DNA of 64,000 bases, from the NCBI GenBank assembly GCA_028825445.1, contig JAPKAD010000003.1, positions 110,791 to 174,790 on the forward strand, written 5' to 3'. A program made the position numbers and the translations under genes. The notes beneath the pieces were generated by a model. That model did no database searches and had not been told where the DNA came from. It saw nothing but the letters and a program-made list of their open reading frames with translations. Source of the DNA: Octadecabacter sp. (GTDB lineage: Bacteria > Pseudomonadota > Alphaproteobacteria > Rhodobacterales > Rhodobacteraceae). Of this stretch, positions 38,773-48,199 are shown piece by piece (within the stretch, counting starts at the first letter, position 1; every line of letters starts with the position of its first letter).

Positions 38773-39848
38773 ATTATCAGTCTCTTTCGGGTTCGAGTGT
38801 TCAAGTTTTATAACGCACGCGACCCACCGGGAGCTTGAACAAATTGTTCACTGAACCGGGATGATTCGTGCCTAAGCGGGCAACACGCGCATTTCAAAGA
38901 CTTGTATAGGCGGGGTGTTAGCGTTTTGCAAACAACCTTTTGCAGTCTCGCAATGGTGTTTCAAAGTAGTAAAAACAACAGAAATTCACATGTTTTAAAA
39001 ACACGCAGCTAGTCGCCCAAGAGCTTTAAAGCACGGGTGCAAAACATCACCGAACATACGTTAGAAGTATCATCGGCTTTAATTATATACTGCCTCGAAG
39101 CGCTCGATAGTAAAACTGTCCCAGCCGTGAATGGATATGCATAACACTCAAACAGACGCCGGATGAGATGAAAAAAGCCCCAATTGCAGTGCACGCCCGT
39201 AACTGTGGAAGCCTAGCAACAAGTCTGAGATGGGTTTAACGAAGATCAAAGTCATCAAAGTACCGCTATGCACGGAATTCTTGACAACACTTTTTAACAA
39301 AATACGCGCTTTATCCAATGTGATTTTTAATTTGTATAGAAGCATGTCGATATGCGGCGCACTATATCAATTGACAACGATTGAAACACTAGTGTTAGCG
39401 TATAGGTGCACAGTTGGCTCCGAGAGAGTTAAGTTGTTTGGCAAAATTTACATTTTTACAAATGAGAGTGAATTTTAAAGCTGAGAATTTTGCGCCTATG
39501 CTGGATCTTCGAATGTATAGGAAAGCCTATGCACTTTAAATTATCCGTGTAACTCATATTTAAAAGTGCCCTAAAGGTAACTTCAAGCCATCAATCTGCG
39601 GTTCCGGCTACAAAGTATTTTTACTATCAGACAACGCCTAAGCTGTAGGATCATACTGGTGATTGAGGGCGTAGACGGTAACGTGAAGAGCCCGCAAAAC
39701 TGCACAGGCGTATTTGTATGTTAGGGGGGGGTGGATTACACCATATTGGTTGAATAAGGGATTTGATTGACAAAATGATACGCTCGTACTGGCTCAACGC
39801 GTGCGCAACTGGCCAGAACATTTGATAATCTAAATTATATTACCTAAT
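38773..39848. other. 1,076-base gap, nothing recognised
   Basis: Long AT-rich region between rpsT and the enoyl-CoA hydratase gene. Short frames on both strands (for example 39230-39478 plus) have no identifiable family or ribosome sites. The rpsT promoter must lie at the left end. No repeat, tRNA or DnaA-box cluster was noticed. Confidence 0.4.
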
Positions 39849-40625
39849 TTATTTATCACGAAATTGTGGTTCGCGCTTTTGAATGTAGGACGCCATGCCT
39901 TCGGTCTGATCTTCTGTCGCGAACAACGATTGGAACAGGCGACGTTCGTAGTTAATGCCTTCAGCCATTGTCGTTTCGTAGGCACGATTCACTGCATCTT
40001 TAATGGCCATAGTTGAAAGAAGTGATTTTTCAGCGATCTTGTGCGCTGCGCTCATCGCTTCTTCTTTCAGTTTTTTTACGGGGACAACACGACTGACAAG
40101 GCCCGAACTTACAGCCTCTTCAGCATTCATAAAGCGTCCTGTTAGGTGCATATCCATCGATTTAGATTTGCCTACAAACCGCGTTAACCGCTGTGTGCCC
40201 CCAAGACCAGCCATCACGCCAAGGTTGATTTCTGGCTGACCAAACTTCACGTTGTCGGACGCGATAATAAAATCGCACATCATCGCCAATTCACACCCAC
40301 CACCAAGTGCATAGCCAGACACAGCGGCGATAATTGGCTTACGGGTCTTGATAAAGCGGTCAGTTTCCGCGCCAAAAAAGTTTTCTCGGTACATTTCGAC
40401 AAATGTTTTGTCTGCCATTTCTTTGATATCCGCACCTGCGGCAAAGGCTTTTTCTGATCCAGTCAACACGATACAACGCACTTTTTCAGATACATCAGCC
40501 TTTTCAACAGCTGTGGCAAGTTCACCTAAAAGCTGCGAATTCAACGCGTTAAGGGCATCAGGGCGGTTCAGCGTAATAAGCGCAACACCGTCTGCAATTT
40601 CAACAATGATAGTTTCGTAGGCCAT
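39849..40625 (-). CDS. enoyl-CoA hydratase
   Basis: A 258-residue crotonase that hydrates trans-2-enoyl-CoA to 3-hydroxyacyl-CoA. Motifs: AFAAGADIKEM (oxyanion loop), AVSGYALGGGCELAMMCDFIIAS (with the glycine turn) and GQPEINLGVMAGLGGTQRL containing the two catalytic-position glutamates. Length and motifs fit mitochondrial-type ECHS1/PaaF enzymes. ATG 40625 (MAYETIIVEIADG) is preferred over the in-frame start at 40640. It is 63 bases downstream of mutM on the minus strand and may be co-transcribed. Confidence 0.93.
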   Translation of the reverse strand: MAYETIIVEIADGVALITLNRPDALNALNSQLLGELATAVEKADVSEKVRCIVLTGSEKAFAAGADIKEMADKTFVEMYRENFFGAETDRFIKTRKPIIAAVSGYALGGGCELAMMCDFIIASDNVKFGQPEINLGVMAGLGGTQRLTRFVGKSKSMDMHLTGRFMNAEEAVSSGLVSRVVPVKKLKEEAMSAAHKIAEKSLLSTMAIKDAVNRAYETTMAEGINYERRLFQSLFATEDQTEGMASYIQKREPQFRDK

Positions 40626-40688
40626 TTGGGGCTGCTCCACACTCGTTCATAGGTTGTAACGGTTATCAAAGCATGGCGCGAGGGCAAG

Positions 40689-41540
40689 CTATCTTTGACA
40701 CTTGGGGCAATAGAAAGTTGATCGACCAGATTGCACGATGCGAGCAATTGATCCGCTACAATCGAGCGTTTGGCAGGGATGGCCTTCGCGGCCGTAGGCT
40801 TGAAACGTCTTTTGAAAATAGCCAAGTTCACCGTCAGCTTGGCGATAATCCTTGAGCGATGAGCCACCCGCAGCAATTGCTTCGGTAAGGACATCACGCA
40901 CAATCGGAACGAGAGACCCAATGCGTTTTTTCGACAGGTCTTTCGCTTTTTGCGTGGGGTCGATCTGGGCGCGAAACAGAGTTTCACAAACATAAATATT
41001 GCCCAAACCTGCAACAACATGTTGATCCAGCAGCGCTGTTTTAATTGGTGTGTTGCGCGTGGCAAGTGCCTTTACCAGGTAGGTTTCGTCAAATGTGTTG
41101 CCTAGCGGTTCAGGGCCAATAGGTTTGATTAGCCAGTGATTATCGAGTTGCGCAGTCCGCGCAATATCCATCGCGCCGAACCGTCGCGCATCGTTGAATG
41201 TCACACGAGCACCGTTTGCCATGTGAAATACCACATGATCGTGTTTTGCAGGCAAAGGGTGGTCGTGATGGAATTGGCCCAGTGGATCACCCGATACAGT
41301 CATGCGCCCTGACATCCCGAGATGGATAATAAGCGTTTCTCCACTGTCCAGATCTGCGAGGACATATTTGGAACGACGACGCAGCGCGACAACTTTCACG
41401 CCACTTAAACGCTTCGCCATATTTTCCGGGAACGGCCAACGCAAATCAGCACGGTTCACATCAGCGCGTGTGATGACGTAACCTTCCATTGACGAGATTA
41501 GCCCACGCCTTACAGTTTCGACTTCTGGTAGTTCGGGCAT
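40689..41540 (-). CDS. mutM: formamidopyrimidine-DNA glycosylase
   Basis: Removes 8-oxoguanine and formamidopyrimidines from DNA and nicks the abasic site. The 283-residue protein begins [14 protein letters not shown], where Pro2 and Glu3 are catalytic after Met removal; it contains the DARRFGAM loop, [16 protein letters not shown] and the C-terminal zinc finger with cysteines in HPCQTLDC and FYCPKCQR. Complete and canonical. It diverges from ubiE across 88 bases. Confidence 0.96.
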   Translation of the reverse strand: MPELPEVETVRRGLISSMEGYVITRADVNRADLRWPFPENMAKRLSGVKVVALRRRSKYVLADLDSGETLIIHLGMSGRMTVSGDPLGQFHHDHPLPAKHDHVVFHMANGARVTFNDARRFGAMDIARTAQLDNHWLIKPIGPEPLGNTFDETYLVKALATRNTPIKTALLDQHVVAGLGNIYVCETLFRAQIDPTQKAKDLSKKRIGSLVPIVRDVLTEAIAAGGSSLKDYRQADGELGYFQKTFQAYGREGHPCQTLDCSGSIARIVQSGRSTFYCPKCQR

Positions 41541-41628
41541 AAGCCACGGCCCCTTGCGCTGATTTGGCTGTTTGTATCTGAACGTAGGACGCTATATCTG
41601 CGGATTAAGTTGCGCAAGGTGCCAAAGT

Positions 41629-42375
41629 ATGATGGATGATCGAACGACCCATTTCGGATACGAAACCGTGCCGGAAGGTGACAAAGCGGGATTAGTACGT
41701 GGTGTATTTTCAAGCGTTGCCAGCAAATATGATGTGATGAACGACGCTATGAGCCTTGGCATCCACCGCATCTGGAAAGACGCGATGATGGATTGGTTGG
41801 CACCACGTTCAGGGCAAAACCTGTTGGATGTGGCGGGTGGTACAGGTGACGTGGCATTCCGGTTCCTGAAGCGGGCCAAAGCTGGTCATGCGACGGTGCT
41901 AGACCTAACAGAACAAATGTTAATCGAAGGTCGCAAGCGGGCTGAGGCGTCGCAATTGGAGAATTCACTTGACTGGATCGTAGGTGACGCAATGGCGTTG
42001 CCATTTGAAGATAATACATTTGAAGTTTACACGATCAGCTTTGGCATTCGCAACGTCACGCGTCCGCAGGAAGCATTAAGTGAGGCCTATCGGGTGTTGA
42101 AACCTGGTGGGCGTCTTATGGTTTTAGAATTCAACCAAATTCCTAATAATATGCTGCAAAAAATGTATGATGCCTATTCATTTAACGCAATCCCTGCCTT
42201 GGGCAAATTAATCACGGGTGATAGGGATAGCTATCAGTATCTTGTTGAATCTATTCGTAAATTTCCAGACCAAGACACATTTCTTAGTATGGTCAAGGAT
42301 GCAGGTTTCGACAACGCTAAGTTCCGTAATCTAAGTCTTGGGATAGCGTGTCTGCATTCCGGCTGGAAGCTTTAA
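41629..42375 (+). CDS. ubiE: ubiquinone/menaquinone C-methyltransferase
   Basis: SAM-dependent C-methylation of the benzoquinol intermediate in ubiquinone synthesis. The 249-residue protein shows [25 protein letters not shown], the SAM site [15 protein letters not shown], and [31 protein letters not shown] 41629 (or the adjacent ATG at 41632) with AAGGTG upstream is selected; the extended frame to 41572 reads through the mutM promoter region and is rejected. One base separates its stop from the ubiB start. Confidence 0.95.
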   Translation: MMDDRTTHFGYETVPEGDKAGLVRGVFSSVASKYDVMNDAMSLGIHRIWKDAMMDWLAPRSGQNLLDVAGGTGDVAFRFLKRAKAGHATVLDLTEQMLIEGRKRAEASQLENSLDWIVGDAMALPFEDNTFEVYTISFGIRNVTRPQEALSEAYRVLKPGGRLMVLEFNQIPNNMLQKMYDAYSFNAIPALGKLITGDRDSYQYLVESIRKFPDQDTFLSMVKDAGFDNAKFRNLSLGIACLHSGWKL

Positions 42376-42376
42376 C

Positions 42377-43909
42377 ATGCGTGGCCCACACAATATTTGG
42401 CGATTAATCCGCACCGGTGCAACGCTGGAACGCACCGGTGCGATGACGGTCATTCTAGATGCCGCGGAAGCCCCTAAAATAGCGCGGATAGTTATGCGTT
42501 GCTTGGTAAGACCGTTTCAATGGCTTGGATTTAAGGGTGATGTGAGCCTACCGCCCCTAACGCGAGCCCTGCAGGCACTAGGCCCAGCATACATCAAATT
42601 CGGTCAGGTTTTATCAACACGGCCAGACGTAGTTGGCGCTGAATTGGCCGTGCAGTTACGCGTTTTGCAAGATCAGTTACCACCTTTCCCTATCCAAGTT
42701 GCCAAAGCCGAAGTCGAAAAGGAATTAGGCGTTTCAATTGATTCGGTATTTAGTGAATTTTCAGACCCTGTCGCGGCAGCGTCCATCGCGCAGGTCCATA
42801 AAGCTCGGTTGGTGTCGGATGGCGAATTTGTCGCCGTGAAGGTATTGCGCCCCGGTATAGAAAGAGCATTTCAGAAAGACATTGATGCATTTTATTTGGC
42901 TGCATGGGTGTTTGACAGGTTTTCGCCGTCATCTCGTCGATTGCGTCCATTAGATGTAATTGAGCATTTTGAAGGCGTCGTTTTGAGTGAGCTAGACCTA
43001 CGGCTTGAGAGCGCGTCTGCATCTGAATTTGCGGACAACACTGAGCAAGACAAAGGATTCACTTTGCCGCGTGTGCGCTGGGGTCTCTCAGCGCGCCGCG
43101 TTATGACATTGGATTGGGCCGAAGGTATCAATGCAGCTGACGTAGATGCGATAGCAGACGCGGGGCATGACCTAACAGAATTATCGAGCCGCGTGATACA
43201 GTTGTTCCTGAACCACGCTTTACGTGACGGATTTTTTCACGCGGACATGCACCATGGCAATTTGAAGATTGCATCAAACGGCGATATTATTGCCTATGAT
43301 TTTGGAATCATGGGACGTTTAGATGAATACACACGACGTGTTTATGCCGAGATCTTGTTCGGGTTTATCCGGCGCGATTACACTCGTGTCGCTGAAGTTC
43401 ATTTTGAAGCTGGGTATGTACCTCCAGACCGAGACGTAGACGAATTTGCGCGCGCACTTCGTGCTGTTGGTGAACCAATCTTTGGAATGAACGCTGAGCA
43501 GATTTCGATGGCACGATTACTGTCTTATTTGTTTGAAGTGACAGAGCGTTTTGGCATGGAAACACGAACTGAACTGATCCTACTGCAACGCACTATGGTT
43601 GTAGTTGAAGGCGTTGCCCGAACATTCGACCACCGCATGAATATCTGGGATGCGGCAAAGCCTGTGGTTGAAGATTACATCAAGGACAGTATCGGGCCGC
43701 GCGCCATTGCGCGTGATTTAGCCAAGACAGCCCGCGTACTGTCACGGTTTGGACCGCGATTGCCAGCCTTGGCTGAAGCCGCATTAATTCGGCTCGGCGA
43801 AGAACCTGCGACCACACCACGCGGCAGCTACTGGCCTGCGTTTGGGTGGACCATGTTGGGTGCGGGAGCAGCAACTGCAGCGGCCATCGCAGTATCAATT
43901 TTTAGCTGA
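42377..43909 (+). CDS. ubiB: ubiquinone biosynthesis ATPase/kinase-like protein UbiB
   Basis: A 510-residue atypical kinase-like ATPase required for ubiquinone biosynthesis. The KxGQ signature is AYIKFGQVLSTRPDVV, the A-rich loop is AASIAQVHKA, the VAVKVLRPG lysine, and HADMHHGN with DFGIMGRL are the kinase-like catalytic and metal loops. A C-terminal hydrophobic helix (WTMLGAGAATAAAIAVSIF) anchors it in the inner membrane, as in other UbiB proteins. Start ATG 42377 lies one base after ubiE, so the pair is coupled. Confidence 0.95.
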   Translation: MRGPHNIWRLIRTGATLERTGAMTVILDAAEAPKIARIVMRCLVRPFQWLGFKGDVSLPPLTRALQALGPAYIKFGQVLSTRPDVVGAELAVQLRVLQDQLPPFPIQVAKAEVEKELGVSIDSVFSEFSDPVAAASIAQVHKARLVSDGEFVAVKVLRPGIERAFQKDIDAFYLAAWVFDRFSPSSRRLRPLDVIEHFEGVVLSELDLRLESASASEFADNTEQDKGFTLPRVRWGLSARRVMTLDWAEGINAADVDAIADAGHDLTELSSRVIQLFLNHALRDGFFHADMHHGNLKIASNGDIIAYDFGIMGRLDEYTRRVYAEILFGFIRRDYTRVAEVHFEAGYVPPDRDVDEFARALRAVGEPIFGMNAEQISMARLLSYLFEVTERFGMETRTELILLQRTMVVVEGVARTFDHRMNIWDAAKPVVEDYIKDSIGPRAIARDLAKTARVLSRFGPRLPALAEAALIRLGEEPATTPRGSYWPAFGWTMLGAGAATAAAIAVSIFS

Positions 43910-43929
43910 AATAATCTTATGACTGAGTT

Positions 43930-43953
43930 AGTGCTAGCGATAGGGCCAGCACT
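43930..43953 (+). terminator. probable ubiB terminator hairpin
   Basis: AGTGCT (43930-43935) and AGCACT (43948-43953) pair, extended inward by GC/GC past one mismatch, and TGTAAGTTTTC follows. It lies 20 bases after the ubiB stop. The T tract is weak. Confidence 0.4.
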
Positions 43954-43961
43954 TGTAAGTT

Positions 43962-44424
43962 TTCAGTTCTGTGACTGGATCATAGCTGTCCCCCAGGTAC
44001 GTTCCCGTTTCTATTGGCGTTTGACCAAACAAATCCATACCAACTTTTTTTAGTAATACTTAGGCAGCACAAACCCAAAAGGCGTTCCTTGAACTTAGAA
44101 TAAGCGACATCTTCGGCGTCCGTTATGTCACCATCGTAGAATTGCACATTTCACATAATTTGATCTCTCACATCATCCGCGTTTTGCGCTCCCAGCTCGC
44201 CGCCAATTGCGCCAAAAGAGTTAAACCATTCTGATCATCCCACCGATTGCTCCAATCAATGTGTCAAACACGTTGTAATGCACGTGTGCACCTGACGTTG
44301 AAATGCCGGCTACAGGATCCATGGGTTCCCACAAATTATCAACTGTGAGCTTAATATCCAGCCTGTCTTGGGCCATACTGACTGAGGATATCGCAAGAAG
44401 GACCTTCAACACCGATGGCATCAT
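43962..44424 (-). pseudogene. peptide ABC transporter substrate-binding protein remnant
   Basis: From ATG 44424 the minus strand reads a signal peptide (MMPSVLKVLLAISSVSMAQ) then NLWEPMDPVAGISTSGAHVHYNVFDTLIG, the N-terminus of a family-5 (Opp/Dpp/Nik-type) binding protein. A shift then gives LTLLAQLAASWERK, another gives FYDGDITDAEDVAYS (family: FHDGDPMTAEDVAFS), then FGFVLPKYY, a stop, and KKVGMDLFGQTPIETGTY (family: GPeeFxxNPVGTGPY). The order is right but several frameshifts, stops and a deletion of most of the middle have destroyed it. It probably came from a dipeptide/oligopeptide uptake operon now lost. Confidence 0.75.
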
Positions 44425-44460
44425 TTTCTAAAAATATAAGCGCTTACTCATTTGCTAGGG

Positions 44461-45348
44461 TTATTTTTTTATATTATTTTGTTTTGCAGCACTTCCCAGC
44501 ACGTAGGTTGCGTCAAATCTGTAATCACGTCCGTTCAACAAAGATGGTATCTGGCGACGCGCAGCGCTTACTTCGTCCATATTCAAGTCAACCGTAGTGA
44601 TGCTAGCTGGGTTAGTTCCCATATCTGCCAAAACCTCGCCCCACGGACTCACAACCATTGAATGGCCATAGGTCTTGCGCCCATCATCGTGATCACCCAC
44701 TTGCGCTGACGCGATAACAAACGCACCATTTTCAATAGCACGAGCACGCAATAAAACTTCCCAGTGAGCGCGTCCTGTTGGAATTGTAAAGGCCGACGGG
44801 ATAAACATCATGGTTGCACCAGATTGAGCGTAATCACGAAACAGCTGCGGGAAACGTAGATCATAACAGATTGCCATACCTGCTGGCCCCCATGGCGTCA
44901 GCGCCATTACCGCATTTGTGCCAGGGCAATAGCGATGGGATTCCCCAGTTGGCGGCTTGCCGTCAAGGAAAATGTCAAACAAATGGATTTTATCATAACC
45001 CGCAACGATGTCACCGGCAGGATTTATCATGTCGCCATGGTTTAAAAACCGAACGCCGTCAGGCCCGTCAGGTCCTTTGACGGGAGTCGATCCAGTTTGA
45101 ATCCATAAACCATATTTGGCCGCAGCGTTGCGACATTCTTTGACAAAAGGATCATCAGCGTGATCCACTACTTGGTTCAGCGCATCTGTATAATCCTTGT
45201 TTATCAAACCCGCGGCTTCAGGCAAAGCCAGCATATCTGCACCTGCATCTGCAGCCTGCTGCGCGGCGGTTTGCAGCCAAGCGATATTACCTGCGTGGCA
45301 GTTAGTCGAAGTCATCTGAGCAAGGCTAAGGCGCAAAATTGCAGTCAT
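44461..45348 (-). CDS. carbon-nitrogen hydrolase, Nit/nitrilase superfamily
   Basis: A 295-residue amidase of the nitrilase superfamily with the Glu-Lys-Cys triad: Glu in MLALPEAAGL, Lys in YDKIHLFDIFL and Cys161 in GMAICYDLRFP. Sequence and size are closest to the Nit1/YbeM deaminated-glutathione amidase group, which repairs damaged glutathione, though other omega-amidases cannot be excluded. ATG 45348 with GGAAGGG upstream is chosen over the frame start at 45363. It stands intact between two pseudogenes. Confidence 0.87.
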   Translation of the reverse strand: MTAILRLSLAQMTSTNCHAGNIAWLQTAAQQAADAGADMLALPEAAGLINKDYTDALNQVVDHADDPFVKECRNAAAKYGLWIQTGSTPVKGPDGPDGVRFLNHGDMINPAGDIVAGYDKIHLFDIFLDGKPPTGESHRYCPGTNAVMALTPWGPAGMAICYDLRFPQLFRDYAQSGATMMFIPSAFTIPTGRAHWEVLLRARAIENGAFVIASAQVGDHDDGRKTYGHSMVVSPWGEVLADMGTNPASITTVDLNMDEVSAARRQIPSLLNGRDYRFDATYVLGSAAKQNNIKK

Positions 45349-45465
45349 TTTAAACCCTTCCATGGGCTATAGCATGATATTTGGTTTAGGATGGCAGCGA
45401 TCAAGCGAAAGAAAAGTAGGAAATTTGCAGATATCGTTTAATTTATTAACATACAGAAAACATAG

Positions 45466-45887
45466 ATACCCAACGCCTACCCCCTTGAAAGCACTGCGCG
45501 CTAGAAACTATCCATCTGACTCTTGCCGTGACGCAGGCGGCTAAGCAACTTAATATGTCACATTTAGCCGTGAGCCATCAGGTGCGCGTGCTTGATGGCT
45601 GGTCCGCAACTGCACTTTTTGCCCGCAGCGGATGCACAATTATCTTGACTAAGGCTAGGCTTAGTCTGGCGATCACAGCCAATAGCACCTTTGACGAAGT
45701 GTGCCATGAAATGATCGTATTCGCCTGCGCCGGGTCAACCCGCCACCATCGCGACTTTACCCTTGGTTGTGAACAAAGTGATCATGCGCCATTTGCCGTT
45801 CCTAACTTTATTGGTAGCGTATATTTAGTTGCACGCCTCACTGACGCTGTCAGCCACCTCAATCAAGAGCTCTATCGCAAAGTTTAG
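45466..45887 (+). pseudogene. LysR-family regulator remnant (GcvA-like)
   Basis: The sequence encodes PTPLKALRA (family: RLPPLNALRAFEAAAR), then after a frameshift a degraded HTH: LAVTQAAKQLNMSHLAVSHQVRVLDGW (family: AAEELNVTQAAVSHQVKALE), then FARSGCTIILTKARLSLAI (family: FRRxGRxLxLTEAGQxLLP). The effector domain that should follow is mostly unrecognisable and the frame ends at 45887 after about 140 codons instead of about 300. No usable start codon remains. A decayed LysR regulator is the best reading. Confidence 0.7.
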
Positions 45888-46050
45888 GCCCATGTGCTGT
45901 CTTGTTACGATATTTTAGATGTCGTTCTTTGGATTAGCGAACAGATACCAAAACATGAAAATTAATTTTAAAGGCAGCCCACATCTAAAAAAAATTTAGT
46001 AAAAAACGGTTTAGTTTACATCTACTTGAACGACTAAACTACCATCATTA

Positions 46051-46794
46051 TTACTTATCCAGTGAAACTGAATCCATTTTATCAGCTAAGGCAGAAATTA
46101 ATCTGTGCAATAGAACTGTAAACACTGCCAGGGCGATTAAGCTAGCAAACATGAGGTCGATTTTAGCCCTCCCATTTGCCAACAGCATTAAATACCCAAG
46201 CCCTTGTGACGAGCCGACCCATTCACCGATAACAGCACCGATTGGAGCATAGACTGCCGCAAGCTTCAGCCCCGACGCCAAAGATGGCAGTGCGTGCGGA
46301 ATTTTGATGCGTACCATAATCTGGGCGTTGCTTGCCCCCATTGTTTTTGCCAAATCCAATAATGCAGGCGTGACACGCATCAGCCCATCGTAGAACGACG
46401 ACGTGACTGGAAAATAAATAATCAACACAGCCATCACGATTTTAGAGGCCATTCCATAGCCAAACCAAAGTGTCAAAATTGGTGCCAACGCAAAGACAGG
46501 CACAGCTTGAGTAAACACCAGTAACGGCATCATCATACTGGCCATTTTGGGAGATGCAGCAAGCTGAATGGCAGTCAGCCCACCTAAAAAAGCCCCAATC
46601 AGAAGCCCCAAAATAACTTCGGTGCCGGTGACCACGGCGTGCTCTGCAATCAGGGCACGGCTCTCAAACCCTGTCGCCGCCACCCGCCATGGACTAGGCA
46701 ATATAAAATGTGGCGCACCTGTGATCCAAATCACCGCTTGCCACAATCCAAGGCCAATCAGCGTTGCGTAAAGCGGATAGCGCAATCTCCTCAC
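46051..46794 (-). CDS. thiX: thiamine-precursor ABC transporter permease
   Basis: A 247-residue permease with about six helices and the EAA-type loop GASNAQIMVRIKIPHALP that docks the ATPase. Family resemblance is to SsuC/TauC-like importers; the operon and the ThiY-type binding protein identify it as ThiX, importing the pyrimidine formylaminopyrimidine. It is the last gene of the TPP-riboswitch-controlled minus-strand operon and overlaps thiZ by 4 bases. Confidence 0.87.
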   Translation of the reverse strand: MRRLRYPLYATLIGLGLWQAVIWITGAPHFILPSPWRVAATGFESRALIAEHAVVTGTEVILGLLIGAFLGGLTAIQLAASPKMASMMMPLLVFTQAVPVFALAPILTLWFGYGMASKIVMAVLIIYFPVTSSFYDGLMRVTPALLDLAKTMGASNAQIMVRIKIPHALPSLASGLKLAAVYAPIGAVIGEWVGSSQGLGYLMLLANGRAKIDLMFASLIALAVFTVLLHRLISALADKMDSVSLDK

Positions 46795-47516
46795 GTTACT
46801 GCTCTCAAATATGAAAGCAACGCAGCTTGGGCATGAAGTGTTTGTGGATCATCAGTCTGTCGCACAGGTGCAGCAAGGGGCACATCCCAAGGTTCAATCC
46901 CTGTCGGTGTTAACAGCGAAATATTGTGTCCAAGGCGGCAAGCCTCCGCAGGGTCGTGAGTAACGAGCAGTACCGTTCTGCCAATCAGAACGTCTGCGGT
47001 TAAATCCTGCATATCGGCACGGGTACCTGCATCAAGGGCTGAAAACGGCTCATCCAGCAGTACAATCGGGCGATCTTCCATCAGGGCACGCGCAAGGGCA
47101 GCACGTTGCCGCATTCCGCCTGATAACGCTGCGGGTTTTTTTGCGTAATGGTCGGTTAACCCAACCCGCTCGATCATCGCATCTGCTTTTGCCAGGTTAG
47201 GCGTTTCTCCCCGCAACCGCGCCCCTAGAACTACGTTTTCGCGCAGATTAAGCCAAGGCAGCAATAAGTCAGATTGCGCCATGTAACTGGCACGTCCGTC
47301 AATTGGCAGCCCGTCGTCAGTAAAAACCACGCCGTCAAATTGTCCTGCTGTTTCAAGCCCTAAGATCAACCGTAGGATCGTAGATTTTCCAACACCTGAT
47401 CGGCCCAGCAAACATGTCCACTGGCCCGCTGGTATATGCAATGTTACCGCCTCAAACAACGCATCGTGTTCAATGCAGTAACTGCCTTGCAGGGTAATTT
47501 TTGGGGCAGATGTCAC
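46791..47516 (-). CDS. thiZ: thiamine-precursor ABC transporter ATPase
   Basis: A 241-residue importer ATPase: Walker A LLGRSGVGKST, signature LSGGMRQRAALARAL, Walker B PIVLLDEPFSALD and switch VTHDPAEA. It pairs with the ThiX permease and ThiY binding protein on either side of tenA. Overlaps tenA and thiX by 4 bases each, so translation is coupled. Confidence 0.89.
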   Translation of the reverse strand: MTSAPKITLQGSYCIEHDALFEAVTLHIPAGQWTCLLGRSGVGKSTILRLILGLETAGQFDGVVFTDDGLPIDGRASYMAQSDLLLPWLNLRENVVLGARLRGETPNLAKADAMIERVGLTDHYAKKPAALSGGMRQRAALARALMEDRPIVLLDEPFSALDAGTRADMQDLTADVLIGRTVLLVTHDPAEACRLGHNISLLTPTGIEPWDVPLAAPVRQTDDPQTLHAQAALLSYLRAVT

Positions 47517-48199
47517 GCTCCGCGCAGCCCCATTTCCCAGAAACCGACCTCCAGTTTTGTCGCCGTAGTAAAGCGCGTTTGCAGGTGTGCCCAGCGTGGC
47601 GTGCTTTTAAAATCTGGCCCAAGCCTTCTGATCACTGCGACGTCAAACATCTGGCCAACTGACGTCATTGCCTGCTGGTATTCACCATCGCTGTAAGTCG
47701 CAATCCAATCAGCATAGGCTGTTGTTGACGTGGATGTTCCAGCCAAACGATGGCCAATTTCACCATAGCCAAAGCAACATGGTGCCAAAGCTGCTATTAG
47801 GTCCAGAAAATCGCCTTGTAGGCCCGCGTCCATGACGTAACGGGTGTAGGCAAGATTTGCGACTTCCTCTTTGGCCATAAAAAGGGTCTCTTCGTCGATG
47901 CCAACTGCTGCGCATGTTTTGATATGCATTGCCATTTCGTGATTAACTAGCGCATCAACTGTGCTGGCACAGACTTTCATTTCATCCAGCGTCTCGGCCT
48001 TGACCACGCCCAGCGACCAAGCTCGGGCAAAATGAACAAGGAACACGTAATCTTGAACTAAATAGTGCAAAAATGCTGTCCGCGGCAAGCTTCCGTCACC
48101 AAGACCCATGACAAATGGATGGTGAGTGTAGGCTGCCCATTCATCTGGGCAGCCATCACGTAATGTCGAAAAGGCCCGACCATAGTCAGGCATGTTCAT
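47513..48199 (-). CDS. tenA: aminopyrimidine aminohydrolase (thiaminase II)
   Basis: Converts aminopyrimidine breakdown products of thiamine to HMP. The 228-residue helical protein has FLHYLVQDYVFLVHFARAWS, MHIKTCAAVGI and the active-site cysteine region ALAPCCFGYGEIG (Cys141-Cys142). The arrangement thiY-tenA-thiZ-thiX matches the known formylaminopyrimidine salvage route. Four-base overlaps with both neighbours. ATG 48199, or ATG 48193 as an alternative. Confidence 0.94.
   Translation of the reverse strand: MNMPDYGRAFSTLRDGCPDEWAAYTHHPFVMGLGDGSLPRTAFLHYLVQDYVFLVHFARAWSLGVVKAETLDEMKVCASTVDALVNHEMAMHIKTCAAVGIDEETLFMAKEEVANLAYTRYVMDAGLQGDFLDLIAALAPCCFGYGEIGHRLAGTSTSTTAYADWIATYSDGEYQQAMTSVGQMFDVAVIRRLGPDFKSTPRWAHLQTRFTTATKLEVGFWEMGLRGA

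Noticed and set aside
39230..39478. 82-residue protein in the rpsT-hydratase gap
   Set aside because: No recognisable domain, poor ribosome site and composition like the surrounding AT-rich DNA.
40568..41065. 165-residue minus-strand frame overlapping mutM
   Set aside because: It is an alternative frame of mutM and the hydratase start region, with no family features.
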